NCBI RefSeq assembly: GCF_022968135.1
Contig: NZ_JALJRA010000024.1
Span: 1-62,214, forward strand
Direction of reading: 5' to 3'
DNA: 62,214 nt
From: Pseudorhizobium tarimense
GTDB lineage: Bacteria > Pseudomonadota > Alphaproteobacteria > Rhizobiales > Rhizobiaceae
In this document: positions 35,115 through 43,388 of the stretch, piece by piece
How the letters are laid out: each line of letters opens with the position of its first letter
Position numbering within the stretch: the stretch's first letter is position 1
Position numbers and translations under genes: made by a program
The notes under the pieces: model-generated
Seen by the model: only the letters and a program-made list of their open reading frames with translations
The model's database searches: none
What the model was told of the DNA's origin: nothing

Positions 35115-35286
35115 ACGGCGGACGATGCATCTAGGCGCCAACGGCAAGCCGGTGGCTGCCGCTAGGAAGGCACGAAGAGAATGTCCGCGACGGTCTGGTT
35201 CAAACGAATGTGTGGCATGGCGTCCTGACCTGCAGCGGGCATGGCTGCCCGCACGTAAACAGACCTTAATCCCGTGAGCTTTCCAC
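35115..35286 (+). promoter_or_regulatory. structured leader upstream of metNIQ, class unknown
   Basis: The ~170 nt before metN can fold into at least two hairpins: a compound one at about 35131-35167 (CTAG outer pair enclosing CGGCA-A-GCC / GGCTGCCG with a GGT loop and one bulged A), and GCGGGCA / TGCCCGC at about 35234-35251. A methionine-related leader would make sense as a riboswitch, but I could not match SAM-I, SAM-II or SAH consensus elements. The metN ribosome site is also poor. No gene seen in this stretch. Confidence 0.35.
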
Positions 35287-36372
35287 ATGTCCCATGAAAA
35301 TTCCGCGCCTGCTGCCGGACCCACCGGCGCCATGGTCGCTTTCGAGAATGCCACCAAGCGCTTCGGCGGCACCAAGGGCGAGCCTGCCTTCACCGCGCTT
35401 GACGGCGTGGACCTGACGGTTCCCCGTGGCGCCATCACCGGCATCATTGGCCGCTCGGGCGCCGGCAAGTCGACGCTTATTCGGCTCGTCAACGGCCTGG
35501 AGAAGGCAAGTTCCGGCAGGGTCGTGGTCGATGGCGTCGAGGTTGGCGCGCTCGGTGAAACTGGCCTGCGCGACCTGCGCCGCCAGGTCGGCATGATCTT
35601 CCAGCACTTCAACCTCCTTTCGTCGCGCACCGCCTTTGATAACATCGCGCTGCCGCTCGAGATCGCCGGCATGGATCGCAAGGCAATCCGGGACCGCGTG
35701 GCACCGCTGGTGGATCTCGTCGGCCTTGGTGACAAGGCCGGCCGGTATCCTGCGGAACTCTCCGGCGGTCAGAAGCAGCGCATCGGCATCGCCCGCGCAC
35801 TCGCCACCGAGCCGAAGCTGCTTCTCTCGGACGAGGCCACCTCGGCGCTTGATCCAGAGACGACGCAGTCGATCCTGAAACTGCTGAAGGACATCAATCG
35901 CGACCTCGGCCTTACGGTGCTGCTGATCACCCATGAGATGGAGGTGGTGAAGACGATCGCCTCGCAGGTGGCGGTAATCGACAAGGGCAAGATCGTCGAG
36001 AACGGCCGGACCTTCGACGTCTTCACTGCGCCGAAACACGAGACCACGCAGTCGCTTCTGGCGGTCGCGATTGGCGCAAAGCTGCCGGAATGGATCCGTA
36101 CGGACCTTAAGCCGGTACCCGCACCCGGGGACCGGGCGCTGGTGCGCCTGGTGTTCTTTGGTGAAACGGCCTTCCAGCCGCTGACGGCGCGGCTCGTTGC
36201 CGAGATAGGCCCGGACGTAAACATCCTTGCCGGGGCCATCGACGAGATCGCTGGCGAACCTTTCGGCTCTCTGGTTGTTTCCTATGCAGCCGATCCGCAG
36301 ACGCTGGAGCGCGCCCGCAGCTTCTTTCAGCAAACCCGACTGACGACGGAGGTGCTTGGCTATGGCGCCTGA
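35287..36372 (+). CDS. metN: methionine ABC transporter ATPase MetN
   Basis: A 361-residue ABC ATPase. Walker A GRSGAGKSTLIRLV, Q-loop FQHFNLLSSRTAFDNI, signature LSGGQKQRIGIARAL, Walker B LLSDEATSALD, H-loop ITHEME. Residues ~270-345 form the C-terminal NIL domain (VRLVFFGETAFQPLTARLV), which binds methionine and inhibits transport. The N-terminus carries ~17 extra residues (SHENSAPAAGPTGAM) before the core; an internal start cannot be excluded. It overlaps metI by 11 bp. Confidence 0.95.
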   Translation: MSHENSAPAAGPTGAMVAFENATKRFGGTKGEPAFTALDGVDLTVPRGAITGIIGRSGAGKSTLIRLVNGLEKASSGRVVVDGVEVGALGETGLRDLRRQVGMIFQHFNLLSSRTAFDNIALPLEIAGMDRKAIRDRVAPLVDLVGLGDKAGRYPAELSGGQKQRIGIARALATEPKLLLSDEATSALDPETTQSILKLLKDINRDLGLTVLLITHEMEVVKTIASQVAVIDKGKIVENGRTFDVFTAPKHETTQSLLAVAIGAKLPEWIRTDLKPVPAPGDRALVRLVFFGETAFQPLTARLVAEIGPDVNILAGAIDEIAGEPFGSLVVSYAADPQTLERARSFFQQTRLTTEVLGYGA

Positions 36373-37030
36373 CATGCTTTTTTCGCTGCTCTGGAAGGCA
36401 CTCCTGCAGACGGTGCATATGGTTGCCGTCGCGGGTGTCATTGGCTCGCTGATCGGCCTGCCAATCGGCATCTTCCTTGCCACGAGCGGTCGCGGCGAAC
36501 TCTTTCCGGCGCCGACTGTCAACAAAATCGTTGGTGCTATCGTCAACGCCACCCGCTCGACGCCCTTCATCATTCTTGTGGTGGCCATCATTCCATTCAC
36601 GCGGCTGGTGACCGGCACCTCCATCGGGACGGCTGCCGCGATCGTGCCGCTGACGATTGCGACAATTCCCTTCGTCGCACGGCTGGCGGAATCGGCGATC
36701 CGCGAGGTCGACAAGGGACTGATAGAGGCTGCCCGTGCCATGGGTGCGACGCCGCTGCAGATTGTCTTCAAGGTGCTGCTGGCCGAGGCAAAGCCTGGCT
36801 TGACGCTGGCGCTCACGCTGACGCTCGTCAGCTTGGTCGGCTACTCCGCCATGGTCGGCGCCGTGGGTGGCGGTGGGCTCGGCGATCTCGGGATCCGCTA
36901 TGGCTATCAGCGTTTCATGCCGGAGGTGATGTTCGCCGTCGTAGTCGTGCTGATCGTGCTGGTGCAGGCGATCCAAACGAGCGGCGACATGCTCGCGCGG
37001 CGCTTCGACAAGAAAGCCCGCAAGAACTAG
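36362..37030 (+). CDS. metI: methionine ABC transporter permease MetI
   Basis: A 222-residue permease with five hydrophobic segments. The EAA loop (IEAARAMGATPLQIVFKVLLAEA) contacts MetN. The ATG at 36362 lies inside the 3' end of metN, indicating coupled translation. The conserved TRSTPFIILVVAIIPFTR segment is typical of MetI. Confidence 0.95.
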   Translation: MAPDMLFSLLWKALLQTVHMVAVAGVIGSLIGLPIGIFLATSGRGELFPAPTVNKIVGAIVNATRSTPFIILVVAIIPFTRLVTGTSIGTAAAIVPLTIATIPFVARLAESAIREVDKGLIEAARAMGATPLQIVFKVLLAEAKPGLTLALTLTLVSLVGYSAMVGAVGGGGLGDLGIRYGYQRFMPEVMFAVVVVLIVLVQAIQTSGDMLARRFDKKARKN

Positions 37031-37058
37031 AACACCAACATCTGAAAGGGAGATATCC

Positions 37059-37835
37059 ATGAAGAAGTTCATCCTGGCGGCTGCCATCGCCGCCTTCGCC
37101 GCAGGTTCCGCGGCTGCCGAGACCATCAAGGTTGGCGTCACCCCTGGTCCGCACGCTCAGATCATGGAGAAGGTCAAGGAAGTTGCCGCGACGAAAGGCC
37201 TCGACATCGAGATCCTCGAGTTCTCCGACTATGTCGTGCCTAACCAGGCGCTCAACGACGGTGAGTTGAACGCGAACTCGTTCCAGCACCAGCCCTATCT
37301 CGACAACCAGGTCGCCGACCGGGGCTTCGACCTCGTGAGCGTCGCCAAGAACGTCAACTTCCCGATGGGCGTCTATTCCAAGAAGGTGAAGAGCCTCGAC
37401 GAACTGGAAAATGGCGCGACGATTTCGATCCCTAATGACCCGACCAATGGCGGCCGTGCACTGCTGGTGCTCGCTGACCAGGGCCTGATCAAGGTCGACC
37501 CGGAAAAGGGTCTGAAGATCGGTCCGGCCGACGTCACCGAAAACCCGAAGAATATACAGTTCGTTGAACTCGATGCCGCACAGCTGCCGCGCTCGCTCGA
37601 TGACGTTGCCGCTGCCGTCATCAACACCAACTATGCGCTGGAAGCCGGTCTCAACCCGAAGACGGATTCGATCGCCATCGAAGGCGAGAAGGCTCCATAC
37701 GTCAACGTCATCGCCGTGCGCTCTGCCGACAAGGACGCGCCGTGGGTGAAGACGCTGGTTGAGTCCTACCAGAACGACGAGGTAAAGGCCTTCGTCAACG
37801 AAGAGTTCAAGGGCGCTGTCGTCACCGGCTGGTAA
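37059..37835 (+). CDS. metQ: methionine-binding protein MetQ
   Basis: A 258-residue NlpA/MetQ family binding protein. MKKFILAAAIAAFAAGSAAA is a type I signal peptide cleaved at AAA-E; there is no lipobox Cys, so the protein is soluble in the periplasm, unlike the enteric lipoprotein. Ligand motifs VGVTPGPHAQIME, FSDYVVPNQALNDGELNANSF and the NDPTNGGRALLVL region are typical. It completes metNIQ and is followed by a long hairpin. Confidence 0.95.
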   Translation: MKKFILAAAIAAFAAGSAAAETIKVGVTPGPHAQIMEKVKEVAATKGLDIEILEFSDYVVPNQALNDGELNANSFQHQPYLDNQVADRGFDLVSVAKNVNFPMGVYSKKVKSLDELENGATISIPNDPTNGGRALLVLADQGLIKVDPEKGLKIGPADVTENPKNIQFVELDAAQLPRSLDDVAAAVINTNYALEAGLNPKTDSIAIEGEKAPYVNVIAVRSADKDAPWVKTLVESYQNDEVKAFVNEEFKGAVVTGW

Positions 37836-37844
37836 GCTCTTGCG

Positions 37845-37872
37845 CGGAGCCTGTAACAAAGCAGGCTCCGCC
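37845..37872 (+). terminator. hairpin terminator of metNIQ
   Basis: GCGGAGCCTG / CAGGCTCCGC, a perfect 10-bp stem with an 8-nt loop, 9 nt after the metQ stop. Only a short T-rich tract (AATTTCTT) follows. Confidence 0.65.
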
Positions 37873-37946
37873 AGACAATTTCTTCCGGCATCGGCATGTG
37901 ATAAGGAGACACCTGTCGCTGTTGACCGTTCGCCGAAGGGACGACC

Positions 37947-38114
37947 ATGAAACACGCTTCGATCATTATCCGTGCGATCTGGGACGAGGACGCCGAAGTC
38001 TGGGTTGCGGCCAGCGGGGACATCGACGGACTTGCCGTCGAGGCCGAGACACTCGAAAAGCTCGAGAAGAAGGTGATTGCTGCGGTTGGCGACCTGCTGG
38101 AGACGAACGGATAG
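37947..38114 (+). CDS. DUF1902/HicB-like antitoxin, probably truncated
   Basis: 55 residues: SIIIRAIWDEDAEVWVAASG then DIDGLAVEAETLEKLEKKV, the beta-strand and helix pattern of DUF1902/HicB-type antitoxins. It stops at TAG 38112-38114. The very same frame stays open after the TAG and reads VFELPEIPVHIMSEHVAKIP, which is what the C-terminal part of such an antitoxin would look like, so the gene seems cut by a premature stop. AAGGGACGACC lies before the ATG. It precedes a HicA-type toxin gene. Confidence 0.65.
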   Translation: MKHASIIIRAIWDEDAEVWVAASGDIDGLAVEAETLEKLEKKVIAAVGDLLETNG

Positions 38115-38157
38115 GTGTTCGAGCTCCCGGAGATCCCAGTCCACATCATGTCTGAAC

Positions 38158-38391
38158 ATGTCGCCAAGATACCGAACCCGCGTTTCTGGCCGATGGGCGC
38201 CCTACTTGCGGGAACTGAAGGAGCTGCTAACAGCAGCAGGCTGCAAATTTTTTGTTCGTCCCGGAAAGGGAGACCACGAGATCTGGTTCAGCCCTATCAC
38301 CAGCCGCCACTTCACTGTCGATCACGGCGTGAAGTCCCGCCATACCGCCAATGAAACGCTGAAACAGGCGGGCCTTCCAAAGTCTCTCTGA
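38158..38391 (+). CDS. HicA-like mRNA interferase toxin, N-terminus uncertain
   Basis: The C-terminal ~60 residues are clear HicA type: ELKELLTAAGCKFFVRPGKG then DHEIWFSPITSRHFTVDHGV and SRHTANETLKQAGL, with the active His in the GKGDHEIW motif (dsRBD-like fold). The N-terminal ~13 residues from ATG 38158 (SPRYRTRVSGRW) are arbitrary-looking, while the antitoxin frame at the same place reads NPRFWP, more like a genuine start. A frameshift near 38190-38200 is therefore possible. The stop directly abuts the stop of convergent trhO. Confidence 0.6.
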   Translation: MSPRYRTRVSGRWAPYLRELKELLTAAGCKFFVRPGKGDHEIWFSPITSRHFTVDHGVKSRHTANETLKQAGLPKSL

Positions 38392-39336
38392 TCAGCTGCC
38401 GATGTGCTTCTGTCCGCGCTTCTTCGCCAGCGCGATCTGCTGCTGGCGCTGGCGGTAGCGCTGCCGATCCGCTTCGGTGCGCGTCTCATAGCAATGGCTG
38501 CAAGACACGCCTTCCTCGTAATAAGGCGAGGTGACTTCTTCGGCGGTGATCGGGTTGCGGCAGGCGTGGCAGAGGCGGTGCGAGCCTTCCTTCAGGCCGT
38601 GCTCGACCGAGACGCGCTCGTCGAAGACGAAGCAGGCGCCTTCCCAGAGGCTTTCTTCCGCCGGGACCTCTTCCAGATATTTCAGGATGCCGCCCTTGAG
38701 GTGGTAGACCTCGTCGAAACCCTGCTCCTTCATGAAGGCGGTCGCCTTCTCGCAGCGGATGCCGCCGGTGCAGTACATAGCGATCTTCGGCTTGTTGTGC
38801 AGGCCTGTGTTGTTCTTCACCCAGTCGGGAAACTCGCGGAAGGTCTTCGTCTTCGGGTCAACCGCGCCCTTGAAGATGCCGATGGCCGTCTCGTAGTCGT
38901 TGCGGGTGTCAATGACGATGGTCTCTGGATCGGAGATCAGTGCGTTCCAGTCCTTTGGGTCGACATAGGTGCCGACGATCTTATTGGGGTCGATGGCCTC
39001 GACGCCCATCGTCACGATCTCCTTCTTCAGTCGCACCTTCATGCGCAGGAACGGCATCTTGGAGGCCCGGCTTGCCTTGTGCTCCAGCGCCGCAAACTCC
39101 GGCTGCGCCCGCAGGTGCGCCAGCACCGCGGCAATGCCGGCGTCAGGGCCGGCAATCGTGCCGTTGATGCCTTCATGCGCGAGCAGCAGCGTGCCCTTCA
39201 CGCCGTTTGCCTCGCAGAGCGCCTGCAGCGGCTCGCGGAATTCAGCAAAGCGCGGGAAGCTTGCGAAGTGGTAGAGCGCCGCCACGCAAGTGGAGCCGGA
39301 CTTGTCCAGCGTCTGGAGTACAGGGTTTTCGGTCAT
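38392..39336 (-). CDS. trhO: tRNA uridine-34 hydroxylase TrhO (rhodanese-related)
   Basis: A 314-residue protein of the YceA family that hydroxylates U34 of some tRNAs to 5-hydroxyuridine. An N-terminal ferredoxin-like domain (YHFASFPRFAEFREPLQALC) is followed by a rhodanese domain with DTRNDYE and the catalytic loop CTGGIRCEKATAF (~185), then a C-terminal Cys-rich region (CHACRNPITAEE...GVSCSHCYE) that could bind zinc. The length and motifs are full family. Confidence 0.93.
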   Translation of the reverse strand: MTENPVLQTLDKSGSTCVAALYHFASFPRFAEFREPLQALCEANGVKGTLLLAHEGINGTIAGPDAGIAAVLAHLRAQPEFAALEHKASRASKMPFLRMKVRLKKEIVTMGVEAIDPNKIVGTYVDPKDWNALISDPETIVIDTRNDYETAIGIFKGAVDPKTKTFREFPDWVKNNTGLHNKPKIAMYCTGGIRCEKATAFMKEQGFDEVYHLKGGILKYLEEVPAEESLWEGACFVFDERVSVEHGLKEGSHRLCHACRNPITAEEVTSPYYEEGVSCSHCYETRTEADRQRYRQRQQQIALAKKRGQKHIGS

Positions 39337-39409
39337 GGCGGGGGAATACTACCAGACGCGACACCGCGCAACGCGCTTTCTGTCGCTGGTCTCACCGGCA
39401 TTTGGGACA

Positions 39410-40324
39410 CTACTTGCGAGATGCCGCTTCCTTCCAGAGCAGCGCGATCCGTGCCGCCTCGGTGTCTGCATCATCGGCGAACACGAGCTTCGCCTGCTCG
39501 AGCGACTCTTGCCGCAGCTCCTGCTGGTGGGCGATGATCGCGCCGATGACACGGGCGAGCGTCTCGCTGTCGCCAAAGAGGTCGGGATTTTCGTTCACCA
39601 CCTGCGTCAGCACCGAAAGGTCGTGCTCGTGGCCAAGTAGGTCCACAAGCGCCTTCGCCTCGCGCTGCTTGGCCCGCATGGCCGAGGCCCAGAGATCGGA
39701 GAGCAGCGCCAGGTACATCCAGTAGGTCTGGCCGACCTTGCGCAGGTCGTGGAAATGCTCCGCATCGCCACCTTCCTCGCAGGCAACCAGGTCCGCCGCT
39801 GCCCGCGACAGCTGCTTGCGCCAGGCCTTGGCGAGACGATTGGCGGTGCGGCGCGGGCTGTTGTCCAGGTGGAGCTCTTGCAGCGCGCCGATCGCCTCAT
39901 GGCAGGACTGCACCGCAGCCGCCATCTTGGCAGGAAGATCGCTTTCCTCATGCGCGATGCGATCGCGCCGCTCAATCAGGGTTTTGGCGGCAAATTTCAA
40001 CGCCGCCGATTCTTCCGGCGAACCGGCCTGGGCAGCGAGATAATCCACCGTCTCCACCAGCGCCGCCGCGTCACGCACCACAGACAGCGTCTTCGCCGTA
40101 TCGCGAATGCGCGCGTTCTCCCGCGCCCTGAACTCCTTGGCGTCCGACTGGATCAGGCGGTAGAGAGCGCGGACCCGCTTGAACCTCTTGCGCGCGTCGT
40201 GAACCGCCTCGTGCGGTCCCTCCGGCTGGTCTTCCAGAAAGCGTATGGCTTGCCGAAGCTGATGCTCGGCGACGGACCGGAATTCTTGCGTAAAAGGCCG
40301 GTCAGGCCGGATGCGAAACGCCAT
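39410..40324 (-). CDS. CHAD domain protein
   Basis: A 304-residue, mostly helical protein with conserved His-based motifs of the CHAD domain: EAVHDARKRFKRVRALYRL near residue 40 and FHDLRKVGQTYWMYL near residue 197. CHAD domains bind polyphosphate, and many are fused to or encoded beside CYTH domains. Here the start overlaps the end of the CYTH gene by about 23 bp, so the pair behaves like a split CYTH-CHAD protein. An ATG one codon earlier (40327) is equally possible. Confidence 0.88.
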   Translation of the reverse strand: MAFRIRPDRPFTQEFRSVAEHQLRQAIRFLEDQPEGPHEAVHDARKRFKRVRALYRLIQSDAKEFRARENARIRDTAKTLSVVRDAAALVETVDYLAAQAGSPEESAALKFAAKTLIERRDRIAHEESDLPAKMAAAVQSCHEAIGALQELHLDNSPRRTANRLAKAWRKQLSRAAADLVACEEGGDAEHFHDLRKVGQTYWMYLALLSDLWASAMRAKQREAKALVDLLGHEHDLSVLTQVVNENPDLFGDSETLARVIGAIIAHQQELRQESLEQAKLVFADDADTEAARIALLWKEAASRK

Positions 40325-40796
40325 CACAAAGCTCCGCGCTCAAATCTTCGGTCGCCATTAACTGGTTGGAGTAGCGGCGGTCTCCGGTCACTTCCGCTCC
40401 AAGCCAAGGTGGCAAAGGCGGCTCCTGTTCTTCGTCCTCCATCTCCACCTCAGCGACGACCAGACCATCATAGGCGCCGGCATAGACATCGACTTCCCAT
40501 GTAAAGCCCTCGTGCTCGACCTCGTGACGGGTCTTTTCCAGGACGATGCCGAGGGCGCTGGCGGCCAGCTCCTTCGCATCGGCGACGGGGATGGAGTATT
40601 CAAATTCGTCGCGGCTGATCAACTGGCGGCCGATCTTCAGCGTCAGGGTCGCGCGCTCGTCATCCATGATGCGGATGCGCAGCGAGCGATCGTCCATCGT
40701 GACGATGTAGGCCTGGACGAAATCGGAAGAAGACGTGGCTTCGGGCCGCCAGCCGTCATCCTTCACCAGAAACTTCCGCTCAATTTCCTTGGCCAT
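40302..40796 (-). CDS. CYTH domain protein (triphosphate tunnel metalloenzyme family)
   Basis: 164 residues, beginning AKEIERKFLVK, the ExExK signature of the CYTH superfamily (adenylyl cyclase CyaB / thiamine triphosphatase / inorganic triphosphatase). The alternating acidic and basic strand residues (SLRIRIMDDERATLTLKIG, DEFEYSIP, WEVDVYAGAYDGLVVAEVE) that line the tunnel are intact. Rhizobial relatives probably hydrolyse tripolyphosphate; the specific reaction is inferred. It overlaps the CHAD gene downstream, and the two likely function together in polyphosphate metabolism. Confidence 0.9.
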   Translation of the reverse strand: MAKEIERKFLVKDDGWRPEATSSSDFVQAYIVTMDDRSLRIRIMDDERATLTLKIGRQLISRDEFEYSIPVADAKELAASALGIVLEKTRHEVEHEGFTWEVDVYAGAYDGLVVAEVEMEDEEQEPPLPPWLGAEVTGDRRYSNQLMATEDLSAELCDGVSHPA

Positions 40797-40947
40797 TACT
40801 ATTCCACCCGTCCTTCTCAAGAGCCTACTGCAACGGCAGTGTCTCGCAAAGGTTCCGATTGCCACGGGGCTGATTTTTCCTCGACAATCCAAGGCGAGGG
40901 GGCTATTTCCAACCCAACTTCAATCGTTTGAAAAACGGGAGCGTCCC

Positions 40948-41586
40948 ATGGCCGGCAAGACTGAAAACCTTCTCGCGATCCTTCGGGCGCAGCCCGTGGT
41001 GCCGGTGCTGATCGTGGAAGACGCGAAGTCTGCCGTACCGCTGGCGCGGGCGCTCGTCGAAGGCGGTCTGAACGCGATCGAGATCACCATGCGTACGCCG
41101 GCAGCGCTCGATGCGGTCCAGGCGGTGGCCGCCGAGGTCGAAGGCGCCAATGTCGGTGCGGGCACCATCCTCAGCGCGAAGGACTTCGATGCGGCGGTGG
41201 CAGCAGGATCCACCTTCATCGTCAGCCCTGGTGCAACACGGGGCATTCTGGAAGCCGCGAAGAACTCGAGCGTGCCGCTCCTGCCGGGTGCTGCAACGGC
41301 AAGCGAAGTCATGGCGTTGCGCGAGGAAGGTCTTGAAGTTCTCAAGTTCTTCCCGGCGGAACAGGCCGGCGGCGCTGCCTATCTCAAGTCGCTGTCGTCG
41401 CCGCTTGCCGGCACGCTTTTCTGCCCGACCGGCGGCATTTCGCTGAAGAACGCCAAGGACTACCTGTCGCTGCCGAACGTCGTCTGCGTCGGCGGGTCCT
41501 GGGTGGCGCCGAAGGAGATGGTGGCCGCAGGCGATTGGGCGGGCATCAGCAAGCTGGCCCGCGAGGCGGCGGCACTGAAGGCCTGA
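40948..41586 (+). CDS. eda: 2-dehydro-3-deoxy-phosphogluconate (KDPG) aldolase
   Basis: A 212-residue class I aldolase of the Entner-Doudoroff pathway. Catalytic Glu in GLNAIEITMRTP, the substrate region VGAGTILSAKDFDAAVAAG, and the Schiff-base Lys in LKFFPAEQAGG (~133) are visible, as is CPTGGISLKNAKDYL for phosphate binding. Start ATG 40948 follows ACGGGAGCGTCCC. It is divergent from the CYTH-CHAD pair. Confidence 0.95.
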   Translation: MAGKTENLLAILRAQPVVPVLIVEDAKSAVPLARALVEGGLNAIEITMRTPAALDAVQAVAAEVEGANVGAGTILSAKDFDAAVAAGSTFIVSPGATRGILEAAKNSSVPLLPGAATASEVMALREEGLEVLKFFPAEQAGGAAYLKSLSSPLAGTLFCPTGGISLKNAKDYLSLPNVVCVGGSWVAPKEMVAAGDWAGISKLAREAAALKA

Positions 41587-41683
41587 CATCTGCGTGACCA
41601 GATGGCGCCGTGTCCATCCGGCGCCTTTGCAATCCGTGGTTCCGTTCCTATCTCCTGTAAGTGTTTCACAATGGGAGATTGCG

Positions 41684-42403
41684 ATGTTCGACGCCAAGAA
41701 GCTTCTGGACCAGTTCCTCGGGCCGCAGATGGGCAGCAGGGCCGGAGGCATGCTGGGCTCCGGAGGAATGCTGGACAAGGCAGGGCAGTTCGGCGACATC
41801 GCAAAGAACAACCCGCTGAAGACGGCTGGTATCGCCGCAGCCCTTCTTGGAACGAAGACCGGCCGCAAGCTTGTCGGCAACGTCGCGACGGTCGGTGGCA
41901 TCGCCGCAATCGCCGGCCTCGGCTACATGGCCTACAAGAACTACCAGTCTGGCCAGTCGCCGCAGACGGTGGCGCAGAAGGAACCGGAGATCCTGCTGCC
42001 GCCCAGCAATTCGGGCTTCGACCTGCAGTCCCCGGCGCTCAGCAATGATTTTGCTTTGACGCTCGTGCGCGCGATGATTGCCGCCGCCAAGGCGGATGGG
42101 CACATCGACGCAAATGAGCGCGCCAACATCATGGACAAGGTGCATGCGGTCGATCTGGGTTCGGAAGCGGAGGCGTTCATCGCGGACGAGCTCGCCAATC
42201 CGGTCGATATCGACGATCTCGTTGCCGCGGCGCGGACGGAAGAGCAGAAGGTCGAGCTCTACACCGCCACCCGCATCACTATCGATCCGGACACGCGCGC
42301 GGAGCGGGGCTACCTCGACCTGCTCGCCGGCCGCCTCGGGCTCCCCGACGCCCTGATCGACCACATCGACGCGACGGTCTCTGCGGCAAAAGTGCAGGCG
42401 TGA
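41684..42403 (+). CDS. TerB-like / DUF533 protein
   Basis: A 239-residue protein. The N-terminal ~100 residues are Gly-rich with a hydrophobic stretch (VATVGGIAAIAGLGYMAYK, ~65-84). The C-terminal ~130 residues (LVRAMIAAAKADGHIDANERANIMDKV...LPDALIDHIDATV) form the helical TerB-like domain with acidic DGHIDANE, as in E. coli YebE. The family is associated with membranes and envelope stress, without an established reaction. The RBS GGGAGATTGCG supports ATG 41684. Confidence 0.85.
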   Translation: MFDAKKLLDQFLGPQMGSRAGGMLGSGGMLDKAGQFGDIAKNNPLKTAGIAAALLGTKTGRKLVGNVATVGGIAAIAGLGYMAYKNYQSGQSPQTVAQKEPEILLPPSNSGFDLQSPALSNDFALTLVRAMIAAAKADGHIDANERANIMDKVHAVDLGSEAEAFIADELANPVDIDDLVAAARTEEQKVELYTATRITIDPDTRAERGYLDLLAGRLGLPDALIDHIDATVSAAKVQA

Positions 42404-42473
42404 GGCGAACGCGGCCAGTTGCCTTTGCCGGGCGGCTGGCCTAAGCCTCGGCTCCACTGCAAGAGGCTGACCG

Positions 42474-43169
42474 ATGCGCGATCTCAGGAACTACAAGGTA
42501 CCGGCACCCGCTCCCGTGACGCTTCAGGGGCGTTATGTTACGCTGGAGCCTTACGACCGCTCCGAGCATCTGGAGCCGCTGTGGCAGGCGCTCGGCGGTG
42601 CGGATGCGGTCAATGAATTGCTTCGTTATTTCCCTCAGGATGCATTTTCCGAAGCCGGGCCGTTCGGAGACTGGCTGGAGGCCGCCGGCCGCGATTTCGG
42701 CTGGATCACCCTCGTCTTCCGCGAGAATGCCAGCGGCAAGATCGTCGGCATGGCGAGCTACATGCGGCCCGATCCGAAGAATGGCGCGGTCGAGGTAGGG
42801 TCGGTGGCCCATGGCCCCGGCATCCAGCGGTCGCCGCTGACGACCGAGGCCCATTACCTCATGGCCCGGCACGTCTTCGAAGAGCTGGGCTACCGTCGCT
42901 ACGAGTGGAAGTGCCACAACGAGAACGAGCCGAGCAAACGCTCTGCCGCCCGCTACGGCTTCACCTTCGAAGGTATCTTCCGCCAGCACATGATCTCCAG
43001 GGGAGCCAACCGCGATACGGCCTGGTTCTCGATGATCGATGGCGAATGGCCCGTGCTGAAACAGGCGTTCGAGACCTGGCTCGCGCCGGAGAATTTTGAC
43101 GAACAGGGCCGGCAGCGCCGGCGGCTGGAGGATATTCGTGCAGAGATCAGTCAGGGAGCAGCAGCATGA
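42474..43169 (+). CDS. GNAT N-acetyltransferase (RimJ/RimL-like)
   Basis: A 231-residue protein with a RimL-type acetyltransferase core: GRYVTLEPYDRSEHLEPLWQ at the N-terminus, GSVAHGPGIQRSPLTTEAHYLM and the acetyl-CoA site HNENEPSKRSAARYGFTFEG near residue 150. The substrate (an N-terminal amine or a small molecule) is unknown. Its stop overlaps the next ATG by 4 bp. Confidence 0.88.
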   Translation: MRDLRNYKVPAPAPVTLQGRYVTLEPYDRSEHLEPLWQALGGADAVNELLRYFPQDAFSEAGPFGDWLEAAGRDFGWITLVFRENASGKIVGMASYMRPDPKNGAVEVGSVAHGPGIQRSPLTTEAHYLMARHVFEELGYRRYEWKCHNENEPSKRSAARYGFTFEGIFRQHMISRGANRDTAWFSMIDGEWPVLKQAFETWLAPENFDEQGRQRRRLEDIRAEISQGAAA

Positions 43170-43384
43170 GCGGTGACAGCAGGCGAGGCCCGATCATCGC
43201 GGCAGGGCTCATCCTTGTCGGTTTTCTCGCGCTTTTCTTCGTGATGCCGCCGATCATGCTCTGGCTGGCCGAGCGCTTCTCGCCCTATGCCGCGGCCGTG
43301 TTCGCGGTTCTGGCCGTCCTGTCCTTCTTCCTGATCTTCTGGCTGCGGGCGCGACACCAGCGCAAGCGGGACGGTCAGCGCTGA
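43166..43384 (+). CDS. small two-helix membrane protein
   Basis: 72 residues with two hydrophobic helices (IIAAGLILVGFLALFFVMPPIM and YAAAVFAVLAVLSFFLIFWL) and a very basic tail (RARHQRKRDGQR). The ATGA overlap with the GNAT gene shows translational coupling. No family assignment; conserved-looking composition supports a real gene. Confidence 0.65.
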   Translation: MSGDSRRGPIIAAGLILVGFLALFFVMPPIMLWLAERFSPYAAAVFAVLAVLSFFLIFWLRARHQRKRDGQR

Positions 43385-43388
43385 GCCG

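Noticed and set aside
35115..35286. SAM-II or SAH riboswitch before metN
   Set aside because: The conserved unpaired A-rich and pseudoknot segments of these classes could not be found; left as an unknown leader.
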